Assembly: GCF_026213295.1 (NCBI RefSeq)
Contig: NC_079427.1
Coordinates: 2,108,719 to 2,172,718, forward strand
Length of the DNA: 64,000 bases
From: Gadus chalcogrammus
Taxonomy: Eukaryota; Chordata; Actinopteri; Gadiformes; Gadidae
Reading direction: 5' to 3'
Each line of letters opens with the position of its first letter. Position 1 is the first letter of the stretch. Under the pieces are notes generated by a model, which saw nothing but the letters and a program-made list of their open reading frames with translations, did not search any database and was not told the origin of the DNA. Below, piece after piece: positions 32,237 through 53,845 of this stretch. The translations under genes and the position numbers were made by a program.

Positions 32237-32400
32237 CTGTGAGTCACTCGTTAGGGCTGAGTCCGAATGTTTTCTGTCCTAAACGAGGCCGTGAAAAGAC
32301 TTTGATATCCGAGGAAATAGCGTCCAGAAGTATTAATCCCGTGTCATTTTGAATCGCTTTCCAACCTGAAACACTCGCTTGTAAATGGCGCCTAAACTCC
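32237..32400 (-). promoter_or_regulatory. smc4: SMC4 5' UTR exon and proximal promoter (inferred)
   Basis: A strong donor ACAG/GTAAAC at 32237/32236 on the minus strand fits a non-coding first exon spliced to the acceptor at 31051. Upstream lie an E2F-like AAATGGCGCCTAAA (32383-32396) and a TTTGAA (32348-32353) that could be a CHR element of G2/M genes. The transcription start is unknown. Confidence 0.45.
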
Positions 32401-32561
32401 ACCGACGAACCAAATTCGTTATAAACTGACGCAATGCACCATGGGACGTTAGAATGGCAGGGAGCAGAAAAAAAACAAAACACAAAATTCAAAAAGGGGG
32501 CGAGGCGCCAGCGCTCACGTGCTACCCGGGAGGCCTCATACGACACAGATATTATATACAT

Positions 32562-33378
32562 ATATAAATAAGCTTGAATATAAGTATTAAAATCAATTTA
32601 AAATTATGCCAATACCACTTCTAAGTATTTAGACAATTCAACCGGTGAAATGAAGTAGACTGTTGTTGTTACAGCCTACATGTTCAAACGGTTGCTTAGT
32701 TACGTAGAGTTAAGCCCCGCCCAGATGAGTAGTTTATCATGGACTCGGGCGAAATATAAATCAGTTAGTTAACAATGAGTTGTATTTGTGTTTTAATCGT
32801 ACAACATTGTTGTAAACTATACATCTTAAACAGACCATTGCTATTCTCTGAAAACTTGGGGAAAATCCGTTACCAAGGAAGGGAGACCATAAGCTCTCGC
32901 GAGAACTACGAGCCAAAGCGTCTATGATCCGCTAGCTCTCGCGGTAAATTAGGTTAGAGCTGTAAAGGGTAGCATCACATACCTGAGGTGTGTGCGTTCT
33001 TCATGTGTTACACTAATTTATACACTTAACCTTGAATTAAACGAGTAGTAGGCGTACACTGGTTGTATTACGTGCCTCGGGACACTTTATTGAATGTCCC
33101 ATACAGAAGGGTAAGTTAACATGAGCTTTCATGTTTGACTGTTGCTACGATAGCAACAGTGGCTCCGTAGCAACGACAGACGTCGATGTCACGACGTAAA
33201 CAAGGACTTCTGTACACTGTACACTGGCGGCTCTCATGCTTGTTTTGATAGTGCTACCATTTTGTCTATTGCATTGTTAAGTTCGGTTGTATTGGCTAAG
33301 CTTATAAGGGGTCCACGGTGTACTCTAACTAGTACGTAACCTTATTGTATTCATGCCCAACAGCAACAGCGTGCTACC
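32562..33378. promoter_or_regulatory. Intergenic SMC4/IFT80 head-to-head promoter region
   Basis: About 1 kb separates the inferred SMC4 first exon from the IFT80 start codon. It holds a perfect TCTCGCGAGA palindrome (32895-32904) and a possible IFT80 non-coding exon ending CTCGCG/GTAAAT at 32943. An inverted repeat (33138-33160) of the X-box type lies further on. Acceptor-like CCCAACAG lies shortly before the ATG. No TATA box was seen. Confidence 0.5.
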
Positions 33379-41363
<7,985 letters not shown>

Positions 41364-41499
41364 GTAAGAAACGGCAGCGGGGGCAGCTGGAGCCACACAG
41401 AGTTATTCAGGGTCCACAGCTATCGTACCGCGATCCCAGTAGCTAACCCCCATTCCATTGGAGTGCATAGAAGCTGTGCGCTTCCATTCAAACAATGCT

Positions 41500-41625
41500 T
41501 TACTGCTCATTGTTAGATATTGCTCTGAAATAAAGAGTTTATACAAAAAATTTGGCCTTTTAAGCCCTTTGAGTCTGTAATGGTGATTAAGGGCTATACA
41601 AATAAAATTGAATTGAATAGAACAG
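41500..41625 (+). repeat. LINE-like 3' tail
   Basis: TTAAGCCCTTTGAGTCTGTA followed by ATGGTGATTAAGGGCTATAC and AAATAAAATTGAATTGAAT, a 3' tail common to fish LINEs. Recognised from pattern memory. Confidence 0.6.
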
Positions 41626-41965
41626 ATTCAACCAAGATCAAACATTAAGTCTACTTAATTTTTCACTGAAGACTTTCCGTTCACAGAAAATGTATTGGTA
41701 TTAATTTCCTTTCTTGCTTTTAGTCACCATTATGTTACCTGTTGAGGGTAGCTTCTGAACTCCCCTTTGCAGCCATCTCTCACCCCTTAATGAGAACAGA
41801 ATGAGCTGGTGGTGAGCATCACAGCAGGGACCCGCGGTCGGTCGGTCAGGAGCCCTGATGGGCCAGTGGCTGGGCCCCTTGTAGGCCTGGGTACCGCTGC
41901 CGTGGTGCGCCGCACGGGGCCACATGGTTCAGACCTGCCCTTGGCGGTTACCACGGTTACTTGAG

Positions 41966-42165
41966 TTGTAGCGAGAGGGTTAATGAGTGGATGGGGGCGC
42001 CCCAGCGGGTAGAGGGCGGGCCATCAGGGCGCAGTCCCTACCGCAGCCACCCGGGTTCGATTCCCTTTCTGGGTGTCCTCCCCTCTCTCTGCCATACCTT
42101 CCTGTCTCTCCCACTACATCACAAAGCATTAAAAGGCAAAAATCGATCTTTAAGAAATGAGGGGT
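41966..42165 (+). repeat. tRNA-derived SINE
   Basis: A GGGGGCGCCCCAGCGGGTAG head with an A-box-like start, a perfect B box GGGTTCGATTCCC near 42052-42064, a CCTTCCTGTCTCTCC body and a TTAAAAGGCAAAAA tail. This is the teleost tRNA-SINE layout. It lies in the intron after IFT80 exon 7. Confidence 0.8.
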
Positions 42166-42653
42166 TGAGCATGTTGATTGGTTCGTTAGTACCTCGTATA
42201 GAAAAAGGGGGGGGGGAGGGGGGGGGTGGACACTAATGGGGGGGAGGTTAGCCTCCTGCCGCGTGTGCCTGGAGTGTGTCGGTGGGTTGTCGTATCAAAG
42301 CCGCTGTGATGACAACGAGCAGCCGGCCCTGGGTCCCTGCCCCGATCGGCACGCTGGTCAGGCTCCGTTTTCATCTAATTAGGATAAAATGTTTTTTTGT
42401 GTGTATTGGGGGGGTTGGGGAGGTTGGGGGGGAGGGGGGGTCGTCAGAGGAGTAGTGATGGGAATTTCGATTAACTTAGAAGATTCATAGTCCTTTGAGT
42501 GAATCACTAAAAAGATCCGAATCTTTTGAGTCCTTTGAATCTGAATCAGTTGAAATTTTGTCGCTGAATGAGCCCAGCAGCCCACTCCCTAGTGCCTAAT
42601 GCGCACGCTCACAGCAAACCACTGTAATGCAGTTTTGAGGATATCCAGGGGAA

Positions 42654-42786
<133 letters not shown>

Positions 42787-43119
42787 GCCTAGATACATTG
42801 AACAAATTGTAACATGATAGGCTTGGCTGGTTAGGCAGCTTATCAGAATTAAATATGTAATTTCGGAAATTGTGAATAGATACTTATTTTTTATTCTTAC
42901 TTAATTTAATTAATTGTCATGTTTACAATAAACAAATTTCAAGAGGCTATCCAAAATAACGTCAATGGTTTTGGTTTAACTCAGCTGTCAACGAGCTGAT
43001 AAGGAACATATTTGATATTGGAAAGGAATATTATAAGGAAATTCACTTTGCAAATAACTAAGTGGACAGTCCGTAAAATAATGCCTTTGTAACAAAAGAG
43101 TTTAACGATTTACATTCAG

Positions 43120-43303
43120 TACGAGCCCGACCCATTTAGTATGAGTCCGTTGAGTTGGTCTTTCACTCAACAGGATATGAGTCCGACCCATTCAATATGA
43201 GTAATTTGAGTTAGTCTTTCACTCAACCGGATACGAGTCCGACCCATTTCAACTGAGAGCTTTGAGTTAGTCTTTCACTCAACCGGATACGAATCCAACC
43301 CAT
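43120..43303. repeat. Tandem repeat of about 60 bp, 3 copies
   Basis: ACGAGTCCGACCCATT and TTGAGTTAGTCTTTCACTCA blocks alternate three to four times inside the hAT element, with base changes between copies. Confidence 0.8.
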
Positions 43304-43979
43304 GAATTCGCTCAGTCTATGGATCTGGATCTGTGTACAGCTCTGTCTACAGGAAGTTCTTATTCAACCACGCAGCTGGCAGCTCCGGGTCCGTATGCTT
43401 AATCTAAGTTACTATGCAGATGAAAAACGGATGTGTTAATGTTGTTATAGACCTACAGTTTGATGACATTCGTGCATTGTTTTAATAATGTCGTCCGTAG
43501 CAGCCAGAACCGAAAGATTTGGGTTAATTTAGACCACGGACTCGTGACTCATGGGTGAATGTAAGGATTCGGTTCTTTGAATCCGATTGACTCAGATTCA
43601 ACCACCACTACAGAGGAGGCTGTCCCAACACAGATGTGTGCAGAAGCAAGTGTATCGTGTGTTTGAGGAGATACAACATATCTCCTCCAATTTAACGTGT
43701 GATCTTAACATGTGTAGCCTATAGTCGCAGATGCCCTTACGTGGATCTGGATCGTTAATTGACTCTCAGCCCTTGTCCTGATTGGCTCTCTGTAGCGGTC
43801 ATTACAGTAGTTAGTAGTGAACATGGCCGCTTTACAGGCAAATGCAGCCACGCTTCGCACGGAATTCCGGCCGGCATCCATTTGAACAACGCAAGTCGTT
43901 CAACGTGCAGCCTGGACTTCCGTTCATCAGGGTTGTCTGCGGCTCTACTCTGAATGAGGTCTGGACATCTTCCCCTTCT

Positions 43980-44290
43980 CTCGAAAAACTGATATCGTAA
44001 TCTGTATCGCGGTGCGGGCGCTTCGCAGAAGAAGACGCTCGACAAAAGAATCCCCTCCGTCTCCGTCACTCTCACTCCCCCCGGTCCCTCCCAGATCAGA
44101 GTCCTTCAGGTCCAGGCGCCGTCGCGCTGTAACCCGGGCCTCGTCGCTGAGCCGTACGCCCGCGGCCGCGTGTGTGCGCCGGGCTGGGGGGGAGGTGCCT
44201 GGAGGTGCCTGGCGGCGCAGCGAGGGTTAAGCTGAGCGGCGCGGAGCCGCTGCAGTCACTGGCGTGACTAATGGGCGGGAGTTTCATTCT
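43980..44290. other. CpG-rich, G+C-rich stretch of unknown role
   Basis: Many CpG steps (for example GGCGCCGTCGCGCTG, CCGCGGCCGCG) in an otherwise repeat-dominated region. No convincing exon or start codon was found. A CpG-island promoter is possible but unproven. Confidence 0.35.
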
Positions 44291-44593
44291 GTATCTGCTG
44301 CGATGAAGCCTCGCACTTTAACGTACTGCTGCTGACTCAGCAGGAGCAGCTCTGCACGTTTAACCCCTTCACCCCCGCCCTCCTCCGCCTCCCTGTCCAG
44401 CCCTCCCTCCCTCCCTCCCTCCCTCCCTCCCTCGTACTCCCCCGTCTCCCTCCACGCTCCACGGGACAGATGTAGTGCGTTTACCCCCCTTCATTATCAC
44501 TGCTGAGGGAGGGGGAGGGTCTAGTGTGCGAAACACACTCACCCCTCCTCAACTACCTCCCTCCACCACCCCCCCCCCCCCCCCCCTTTCCTT

Positions 44594-45117
<524 letters not shown>

Positions 45118-45414
45118 TTGTGTGAGCGCTAGCGTGTGTGAGCAGGGCCGTGCAAATGTGCCTGCGAGACAGCAGTCTGTTTACAAGGCGCTGCAGCTGC
45201 TGTCTAGCGTCTGGACCCTGTCACGATCCCTGACACTGTGTCACTGGCTAACAAGTGGGACTTATTGTGCCAGGCAAGCCCCCCCACCCCCACCAGCCCA
45301 CCTCCCCCCACCATGCCTCCCTCTCTCCCCACCAGCTCACCTCCCCCCACCATGCCTCCCTCTCTCCCCCCCAGCTCTCCCCCCCAAGCACTTATCATTC
45401 CCCTCCCACTGTAA

Positions 45415-45678
45415 AGGGCTGATTATGGTTCCACGTTCCCGCAACGCAACGACCACGCAGACGCTCCGACGCGGTCGTGAACCTTTACGGTTCTGCGTCG
45501 GGTTTTAGCGAGCGGACCAATCACAGCCCTCGCCGCTGCGTCGCCTCAACGGAAGGTTACGATTTATGGGAGGCGCACGTCAGGCCCTTGCGGTGGAGTC
45601 AAGGAGAGTCCGCACGGACGTAAGGGGTCCGTAACCCCCTTGCCTCGCGTGAACGTGGGTGGGACCATAATCAGCCCT
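45415..45678. mobile_element. Harbinger-like MITE, 264 bp, TSD TAA
   Basis: Inverted ends AGGGCTGATTATGGT match over 15 bp and continue into CCAC-GTTC similarity. TAA lies at 45412-45414 and 45679-45681. The interior is CpG-rich with repeated ACGCAG-type motifs. Confidence 0.85.
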
Positions 45679-45681
45679 TAA

Positions 45682-46402
45682 AGGTACGGCCACACTGAAC
45701 ACGTTATGCTCGCAAGTTTTACACGCGTAACGCGCCTAACCTGACGCTTGATCATTGTGTGTCACAAAGATGGTTCAACGCGCCTACGCAGCTGGTTGAG
45801 CCCGCCCAACACTTATTTCCCCCAGCTACTTTTCTTTTGCTCCACAAACATGGCTGAGATCACCTCCATCGCTGCGCTGTATTTGTTCTCGGAGTTCGAG
45901 GAGAGTAGGAAACCCAAACGCCAAACCTTGTTTGGGTGCATGATAAAGCTTAGATCGGGCCCAGAAAATCAAGCCCGACCCGGCCCGAGCCCGTGCACTT
46001 TCTGTCCGAGCCCGGCCTGACACATTAACTGTAATTATGAGCCAGAGCCCGATTTCAACCCGACTTTTCTTTGAATACATGTGTTACTTTGTACACATTT
46101 GTTACTTGGGCCTACTGTGCTAAATATATATGTAAGGAATAATGTATAGAGCGCCGGTCATTATCGGGAAAATAAGCCCCGACAGCAAGACGTACAGGAC
46201 ACCGACGCACAGCGGAGGTGACTTGCTTCGCCCTGAAGGGGCTTATTTTTCGATAATGACCAGCGACGTTCTAAACATTATCCCGCTTATTACACGGCTA
46301 CTTGCCAGATGCGTTGGGCGCGTAATGGTTCCCTATGCAAAAATGCCGAAAAATGCCTTCTACGCCTCTAACACACGTAACGTGTTCAGTGTGGCCGTAC
46401 CT
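45682..46402. mobile_element. Harbinger-like element, 721 bp, TSD TAA, adjoining the previous MITE
   Basis: Inverted ends AGGTACGGCCACACTGAACA, continuing CGTTA, are perfect over 25 bp. TAA lies at 45679-45681 and 46403-46405; the left TAA is shared with the neighbouring element. A second inverted pair (GTCATTATCGGGAAAATAAG and CTTATTTTTCGATAATGAC, 46156-46262) is nested inside. Confidence 0.85.
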
Positions 46403-46410
46403 TAATAAGT

Positions 46411-47294
<884 letters not shown>

Positions 47295-47639
47295 TCATAA
47301 ACAGCTGAGCCTCTCTGTTTTTTTTCCTCGACTCTGCTGTCTTGTCTTATGGTCCCATTAGCTGTAAGTGAATGAAGCAGGCAGGCACTGGCGTTTGTCT
47401 CCTCCTTGTTTCATCTGAAGCACACTGTGGCAGTATGTGTTTCTGACAACCCCCCGTGAATGAATTCCACTGCATGCCTTTCATTTGTTTATTTGTGGCC
47501 TAATTGACACACAGACACACGCATATACACAGAGACACAGAGAGCGAGAGAGAATCTCCTTCCACAGCTCTGTGTTTACTTTCAGACGGTGCTTGTACAC
47601 CCCCTACGTCCTTGTCTTGCTGAGTTGCGCTCCTCCTCC

Positions 47640-47818
47640 CTCCTCCTCCTGCTCCTCCTCCTCCTCCTCCTCCTCCTCCTCCTCCTCCTCCTCCTCCTCC
47701 TTCGCTCCTGAGGGTGTGCTGGTCTGTCCTCCACCTCCCCCTGTCCTGGACAAGGAGTTGGAGCTCTGAGAGCCAAACTCTGGATCATCCCCCCAGGAGT
47801 GGAATCATGTCCAGCTGG

Positions 47819-47906
<88 letters not shown>

Positions 47907-47945
47907 CTCCCCTCTCCCCTCTCCCCTCTCCCCTCTCCCCCTCCC
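47640..47945. repeat. (TCC)n and (TC)n tracts
   Basis: (TCC)n at 47642-47700, (TC)n at 47820-47901 and a CCCTCT minisatellite to about 47940. Confidence 0.96.
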
Positions 47946-48492
47946 TCTGCCTGCAGTCTTTCTAGAACCTAACCAGCAGTTAGCTGTCCGTCTGCAGCGT
48001 CCATCAGCCCACAAGTGTTCGTTTACTTTCTTTCTTGCCCCTCGGAGCTTCTAGCTTTCCCCAGCCGCCCTAATTAGCCCAGTTCGGCCCGGCTTCTGTC
48101 TTCCCCGATGGCTGTCCTTTTTTTTTTGTTGTTACATTGTATTCTTTCCTGCGTCTGTACTGCCTAACAGCGTACACCCGAGCCCGCTTGGCAGTCTGTT
48201 GCCCACCACGGGCCAGCATCTGGAAATGGCTGCTGCTTGGAAGGGAATAAAACGGCTGAGAGTCCCCATGCTGATCCTGGGCTTCTGCTGGTGGAGCGTG
48301 AAAGGGCCAGAGAAACCAGTGTGGACCTATTAGGCTGCTGCTGGCCTGTATCTGGGACTGTCACATGATGTGGTGGTGGCGGGGGGGGGCAAGGAAAATG
48401 ACACGGCAGAAAGCGAGGGAAAGGAGAGGGCGAGAGAGGGAGAACGAAAGGAAGAACAGAAGCGGGCAGGACAGGGAGTGAGAGAGAGAAGA

Positions 48493-49110
48493 CTTTATGA
48501 GAGGAATACAGAGAGTGAGAGTGAGACGGAGCCAGAGGGAGGGTAGAGAGGGAGAGAGTGTTGATGAGAGGAATAGAGTGAGAGTGAGACAGAGCCAGAG
48601 GGAGGGTGGAGAGAGTGTTGATGAGAGGAATAGAGTGAGAGTGAGACAGAGCCAGAGGGAGGGTAGAGAGGGAGACAGTGTTGATGAGAGGAATAGTGAG
48701 AGTGAGACAGAGCCAGAGGGAGGGTAGAGAGGGAGAGAGTGTTGATGAGAGGAATAGAGTGAGAGTGAGACAGAGCCAGAGGGAGGGTAGAGAGGGAGAG
48801 AGTGTTGATGAGAGGAATAGAGTGAGAGTGAGACAGGGAGGGGAGAGAGGGAGAGAGTGTTGATGAGAGGAATAGAGTGAGAGTGAGACAGAGCCAGAGG
48901 GAGGGTAGAGAGGGAGAGAGTGTTGATGAGAGGAATAGAGTGAGAGTGAGACAGAGCCAGAGGGAGGGTAGAGAGGGAGAGAGTGTTGATGAGAGGAATA
49001 GAGTGAGAGTGAGACAGAGCCAGAGGGAGGGTAGAGAGGGAGAGTGTGTTGATGAGAGGAATAGAGTGAGAGTGAGACAGCCAGAGGGAGGGTGGGTAGT
49101 GTTCATGAGA
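48493..49110. repeat. 63-bp purine-rich minisatellite, about 10 copies
   Basis: The unit AGAGGAATAGAGTGAGAGTG, AGACAGAGCCAGAGGGAGGG, TAGAGAGGGAGAGAGTGTTG, ATG recurs from 48493 to about 49110. Some copies are shortened, for example by loss of TAGAGAGGGAG or CAGAGCC. Confidence 0.95.
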
Positions 49111-49481
49111 GGGAGAGGGGGAGGGGGAGAGGGAGGGAGAGAGAGAGAGAGTTATAGTTTAGTTATAGAGTGTGTATGGATTTTCTGCATGAGGGGCAGG
49201 GCAGAAGGAAATGGCAGATGTAGCAGGGCTGCATGCAAGTAGCACGGAGGGATAGCAGCGCCTTGAGTGTTCACGTTTGAAAGGGGGTAGTTACTGAACG
49301 CAACGGGGAAAAACCGAGAAAGTGTGTGTGTGTGTGTGGCAGAGAGAGAGAGACAGCGAAAGCGCGAGAGCATTGTCAAACAAAGAGAGTCCTGAGTCAG
49401 CAGCAGAGAAGTTTTCTCCCCAGGCAACTGTGCAGGGCCAGCCCTCCTCCCTCCCCCTCCCCCTCCCCCTCCCTCCCCCTT

Positions 49482-49595
<114 letters not shown>

Positions 49596-49794
49596 TCTCC
49601 CTGTTGCTCTCACTCTTCTCTCACTCCCTCCCTTTTTCTATATCGCCGCTCCTCCTCCTCCTCCTCCTCCTCCTCCCTTCTCTTGGTCTCTCGCTCCTCC
49701 CCACTCAATGGAGGAGCGTGCTCTCCCCCCCCCCCTGCGCCGAGTGATCCGCCACCAGCAACACCCCCGCCCTCGTCAGCGCCTGGAGACCAGG

Positions 49795-49990
49795 GCGTAA
49801 AGCGCGGAGTGCAAAGTCCGGAGCCCGGAGCATGGGGCCCGGAGTGCAAAGCCCGGAGCCCGGAGCGCGGAGCCCGGAGCCCGGAGTCAGGAGTCCTGAG
49901 TGCAAACCCTGTTGTGCAAAGCCCGGAGCCCGGAGCATGGGGCCCGGAGTGCAGAGCCTGGAGCCAGGAGCGCAAAGCCCGGGGGAAAAG
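49795..49990. repeat. GC-rich minisatellite (CCCGGAG-based)
   Basis: CCCGGAGC, GGGGCCCGGAGTGCAAAG and related words recur irregularly. Three copies of GTGCAAAG-type boundaries suggest an irregular period of about 35-70 bp. Confidence 0.85.
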
Positions 49991-50856
49991 GGCCAGTCGG
50001 TCTCTGAAAAGTGTTTATAAAAGTGGAGTGGAACGTGTGTCCATCTCACTGTGTTTCTGCACCGAGATGAACCTCCCTCCCTCCCCCCCCCGTCAGTGGA
50101 GGTCTGAAAAGACACTGAGACACTCCATGTGCACAGTACACACACACACACACACACACGCACAAACACACGCACACGCACACTTCCCTGGCCCTCTCCT
50201 CCTCACGACGTGTCTCTCTCCTCTAAGTAGGTCGTCCTCCCAGGCCAGGTGTTGGCTTTCTGGGCTCTGTGTTACCGTGGCGTGGTGTGTGGAACGCCAC
50301 ACGCTCCGGCCCTTACTCGCAGACGATAAACCCTGCTGTGTGTGCGTGTGCGCGCACGCACGGGTTCAAGTGAGGGACTTGTTGACGTTGTATGACTTTT
50401 ACACCTTTCTGGAGTTCAGCTTAGGGGGAGGGGGGGGGGGGTTAAGAAAGAGCTGAGGGGGGAAAGGGTGGAAGAGATTAGGTGGAACTTTCCAGTATAT
50501 CCTGTAAGACTGGCACAGGGAGGCGTGGCGGACGTACCCCTCACCGCACGCCGTCGGTGCCCGGAGCGAACGGCGGTGCGGCGGAGGGCGCGTCAATCCC
50601 CCGCAGCGCTCTGTCGCATCCGTCACTCCCTGACCACGCAGGTCACGCTCCCCCGGCGTCCGAAACACCGAGACGGCGAGAACAATGGAGGGAGGGAGAA
50701 GGAGAGCGGGAACGAGAACGCTCCAGGTTAAATATAAGCGTGGACGCTGCAGCTTGATGAGGAGCGAAGAAAAAAAGTGAAGGAAAAAAAAAGGGGGCTG
50801 GCCTGGCAAACAAGTTTAGACTGGAGGTGGGCTGACGGGGAGCACGGTAGCCTGCT

Positions 50857-50857
<1 letters not shown>

Positions 50858-50929
<72 letters not shown>
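50858..50929. repeat. (AC)n microsatellite, about 72 bp
   Basis: Uninterrupted CA repeats. Confidence 0.97.
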
Positions 50930-50932
<3 letters not shown>

Positions 50933-51244
50933 TGTATCACTTGAGTTTGGTGTGCCTATTTATACAGGCTGGACTCTGCCTGTTGGGACAAGCCCCAAAG
51001 GTCATTACGAGCTGTCAGGGGACCTGGGGGCCAGGGGGGGGGGAGAGAGAGGGAGGGGGAGAGGGAGGGGGGGGTGAGTTACATACAGATAAATGGACTT
51101 AAAGTTTGGCTCGTCCCCGTAAGGTTGCACATGTGTCCGATGTGTTGCAGGATCAAAGCAGAGCTGGACCTTAACTCAATGACCTGCTCCAACCCGATGG
51201 CATGACCTAATGGATGTGTTCGCTTCCATTGCCCGGTCATAGAA

Positions 51245-51382
<138 letters not shown>

Positions 51383-51624
51383 GTAGATGGCTTCTTGACT
51401 TGAACATAGTTGAGCTTGTGTATGTTTCACACACGGAGGTCTTTGCGACGGAGGCCGTGCCGGTCCAGGTCTCCGGAGGGGGCCTTCGCTTTTAAACAGT
51501 CCTGGGTTTAGTTTTACTGGTCAAGTGTCTTCTAGTCCTACTGTCAGAGACGTTAAGAGTGTTATTGTAGGCCTAATCCTGTATATTGTTCCTTATGTAA
51601 CACGCTGCAACAGTGGACTAGCCA

Positions 51625-52077
<453 letters not shown>

Positions 52078-52234
52078 ACTGTCTCTTCTGTCCCTCCCTC
52101 TCTGTGTTTCCTCCTCACGGTCTGGTTTTCTCTCTCTCCCCCCCCCCCCCCCCCGGTTTCTCTTGCTTTTTTGCTGTCTTCCCATTTCTCTGTCTTTTCC
52201 TTTACTAACTACTTTTCCCTCCCTCCCTTCCTCT

Positions 52235-52825
52235 TTACCCCTCTGGCCTTGCCCCAGACCGGGGCACTAGATCATAGAAGCTGGGGGCTGTACCCCTCTG
52301 GCCTTGCCCCAGACCGGGGCACTAGATCATAGAAGCTGGGGGCTGTACCCCTCTAGACTTGCCCCAGACCGGGGTACTAGGTCATCAAAGCTGGGGGCTG
52401 TACCCCTCTAGACTTGCCCCAGACCGGGGTACTAGGTCATCAAAGCTGGGGGCTGTACCCCTCTAGGCTAGCCCCAGACCGGGGTACTAGGTCATCAAAG
52501 CTGGGGGCTGTACCCCTCTAGACTAGCCCCAGACCGGGTCACTAGATCATAGAAGCTGGGGGCTGTACCCCTCTGGCCTTGCCCCAGACCGGGGCACTAG
52601 ATCATAGAAGCTGGGGGCTGTACCCCTCTAGACTTGCCCCAGACCGGGGTACTAGGTCATCAAAGCTGGGGGCTGTACCCCTCTAGACTTGCCCCAGACC
52701 GGGGTACTAGGTCATCAAAGCTGGGGGCTGTACCCCTCTAGGCTAGCCCCAGACCGGGGTACTAGGTCATCAAAGCTGGGGGCTGTACCCCTCTAGACTA
52801 GCCCCAGACCGGGGTACTAGGTCAC
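52235..52825. repeat. 55-bp minisatellite, about 10.7 copies, with a five-unit higher-order period
   Basis: The unit is TACCCCTCTGGCCTTGCCCC, AGACCGGGGCACTAGATCAT, AGAAGCTGGGGGCTG. Four variant types, defined by GGCCTTG/AGACTTG/AGGCTAG/AGACTAG and CATAG/CATCA, occur in the order A, A B B C D, A B B C D'. Confidence 0.95.
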
Positions 52826-53640
52826 AGCGCTTCTTCCACCAACCGACGCTGGGAGCCCGACAAGCCCTCCCCGCTGCACTCCGGTGGCAGCGGCCGGGGG
52901 TAAGTATAGTCTACGATGCAGGGAGGACTCTGTGTCTATACGTGGAGGAGTACACTTACGTTGGGTACTCGGTGCTTTAGGGTCTGAGGAGGCGTAGCGG
53001 CGCGCGGGCTGTGAGCGTGCTGCATCGAGGCTCGCCTTCCATGCTGTCATACCGCCCGTGCTCCCTGATGTGTATTCAATTACAAAGAACACGCAGACCT
53101 AGAGACAGACAGACGGACAGACAGAGTCACAGCAGGCTATGGTGGGGAGTTCAGAACAAAGGAGATGATTCAGTCAATCAGTCACCAATTGAGACGTAAT
53201 CATCTTTTGTTGCCTATTTTATTCGCTATGACTTCACTCGTCGAGAGCTCAATTCTAGTTGCTTATTCCCTGAGAAGCTCTTTTAAATCATCAAGCAGTG
53301 TGGTGGTGTGCGATTATGAATAATGACAAGTATCGGAACTGATATACATAAGTTTGCTTCATTAGCTTCATTGAAACCCTTAGATACTTTCCTTCTGTAG
53401 TTCAGCAGTGCATGACACGACAGTACTTCCTACCAGGACTTCAGGCGCCGATACACTTCCAGCTTTAGTAATACCTCCTAAGGTACTGCACATATGGAGA
53501 TTACCCCAAAACGCACCTCAGCTTGTCCCTAGCAGCCCAAACGCATATCTGACCCCATCAGGTCACATTCTGAAACAAAGACATGTCTAAGGTCCCCTGA
53601 GCCATATCTGAAGCCTCCACCACTCTACATCCCAGTCCCT
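52826..53640. other. Unique sequence, no feature recognised
   Basis: A GACA-type repeat occurs briefly near 53104-53125. No exon or transposon ends were seen. Confidence 0.45.
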
Positions 53641-53779
53641 AAGCAAATGGCTTGGTTCCCCTTCTGGTTGCATGGTCTTCAGTTCATCTTTCTATGTATT
53701 GACGCGTCCCTTGCGCGTGTACCGGTACCCGCACGCCATGCCCCGTCCCTCAAGCCAGGCCCCGTCCCGCGCACGCTCC

Positions 53780-53845
53780 CTGGCTGGGCCCGGCCAGGTC
53801 GTGCTGGGCCCGGCCAGGTCGTGCTGGGCCCGGCCAGCTGGCGCC
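53780..53845. repeat. 20-bp tandem repeat (GTCGTGCTGGGCCCGGCCAG), 3 copies
   Basis: Three near-identical GC-rich units, the last with CAGCTGG. Confidence 0.9.

Noticed and set aside
42000..42075. tRNA gene suggested by GGGTTCGATTCCC
   Set aside because: The 5' half does not fold as an acceptor/D arm, and the 3' sequence is a SINE body and tail.
48495..49106. 203-residue minus-strand frame over the purine-rich minisatellite
   Set aside because: The unit is 63 bp, a multiple of three, so the frame stays open in every copy. The peptide is a pure repeat.
52235..52825. Regular array considered as a CRISPR-like locus
   Set aside because: Units are contiguous with no unique spacers, and this is vertebrate DNA. 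It is a minisatellite.
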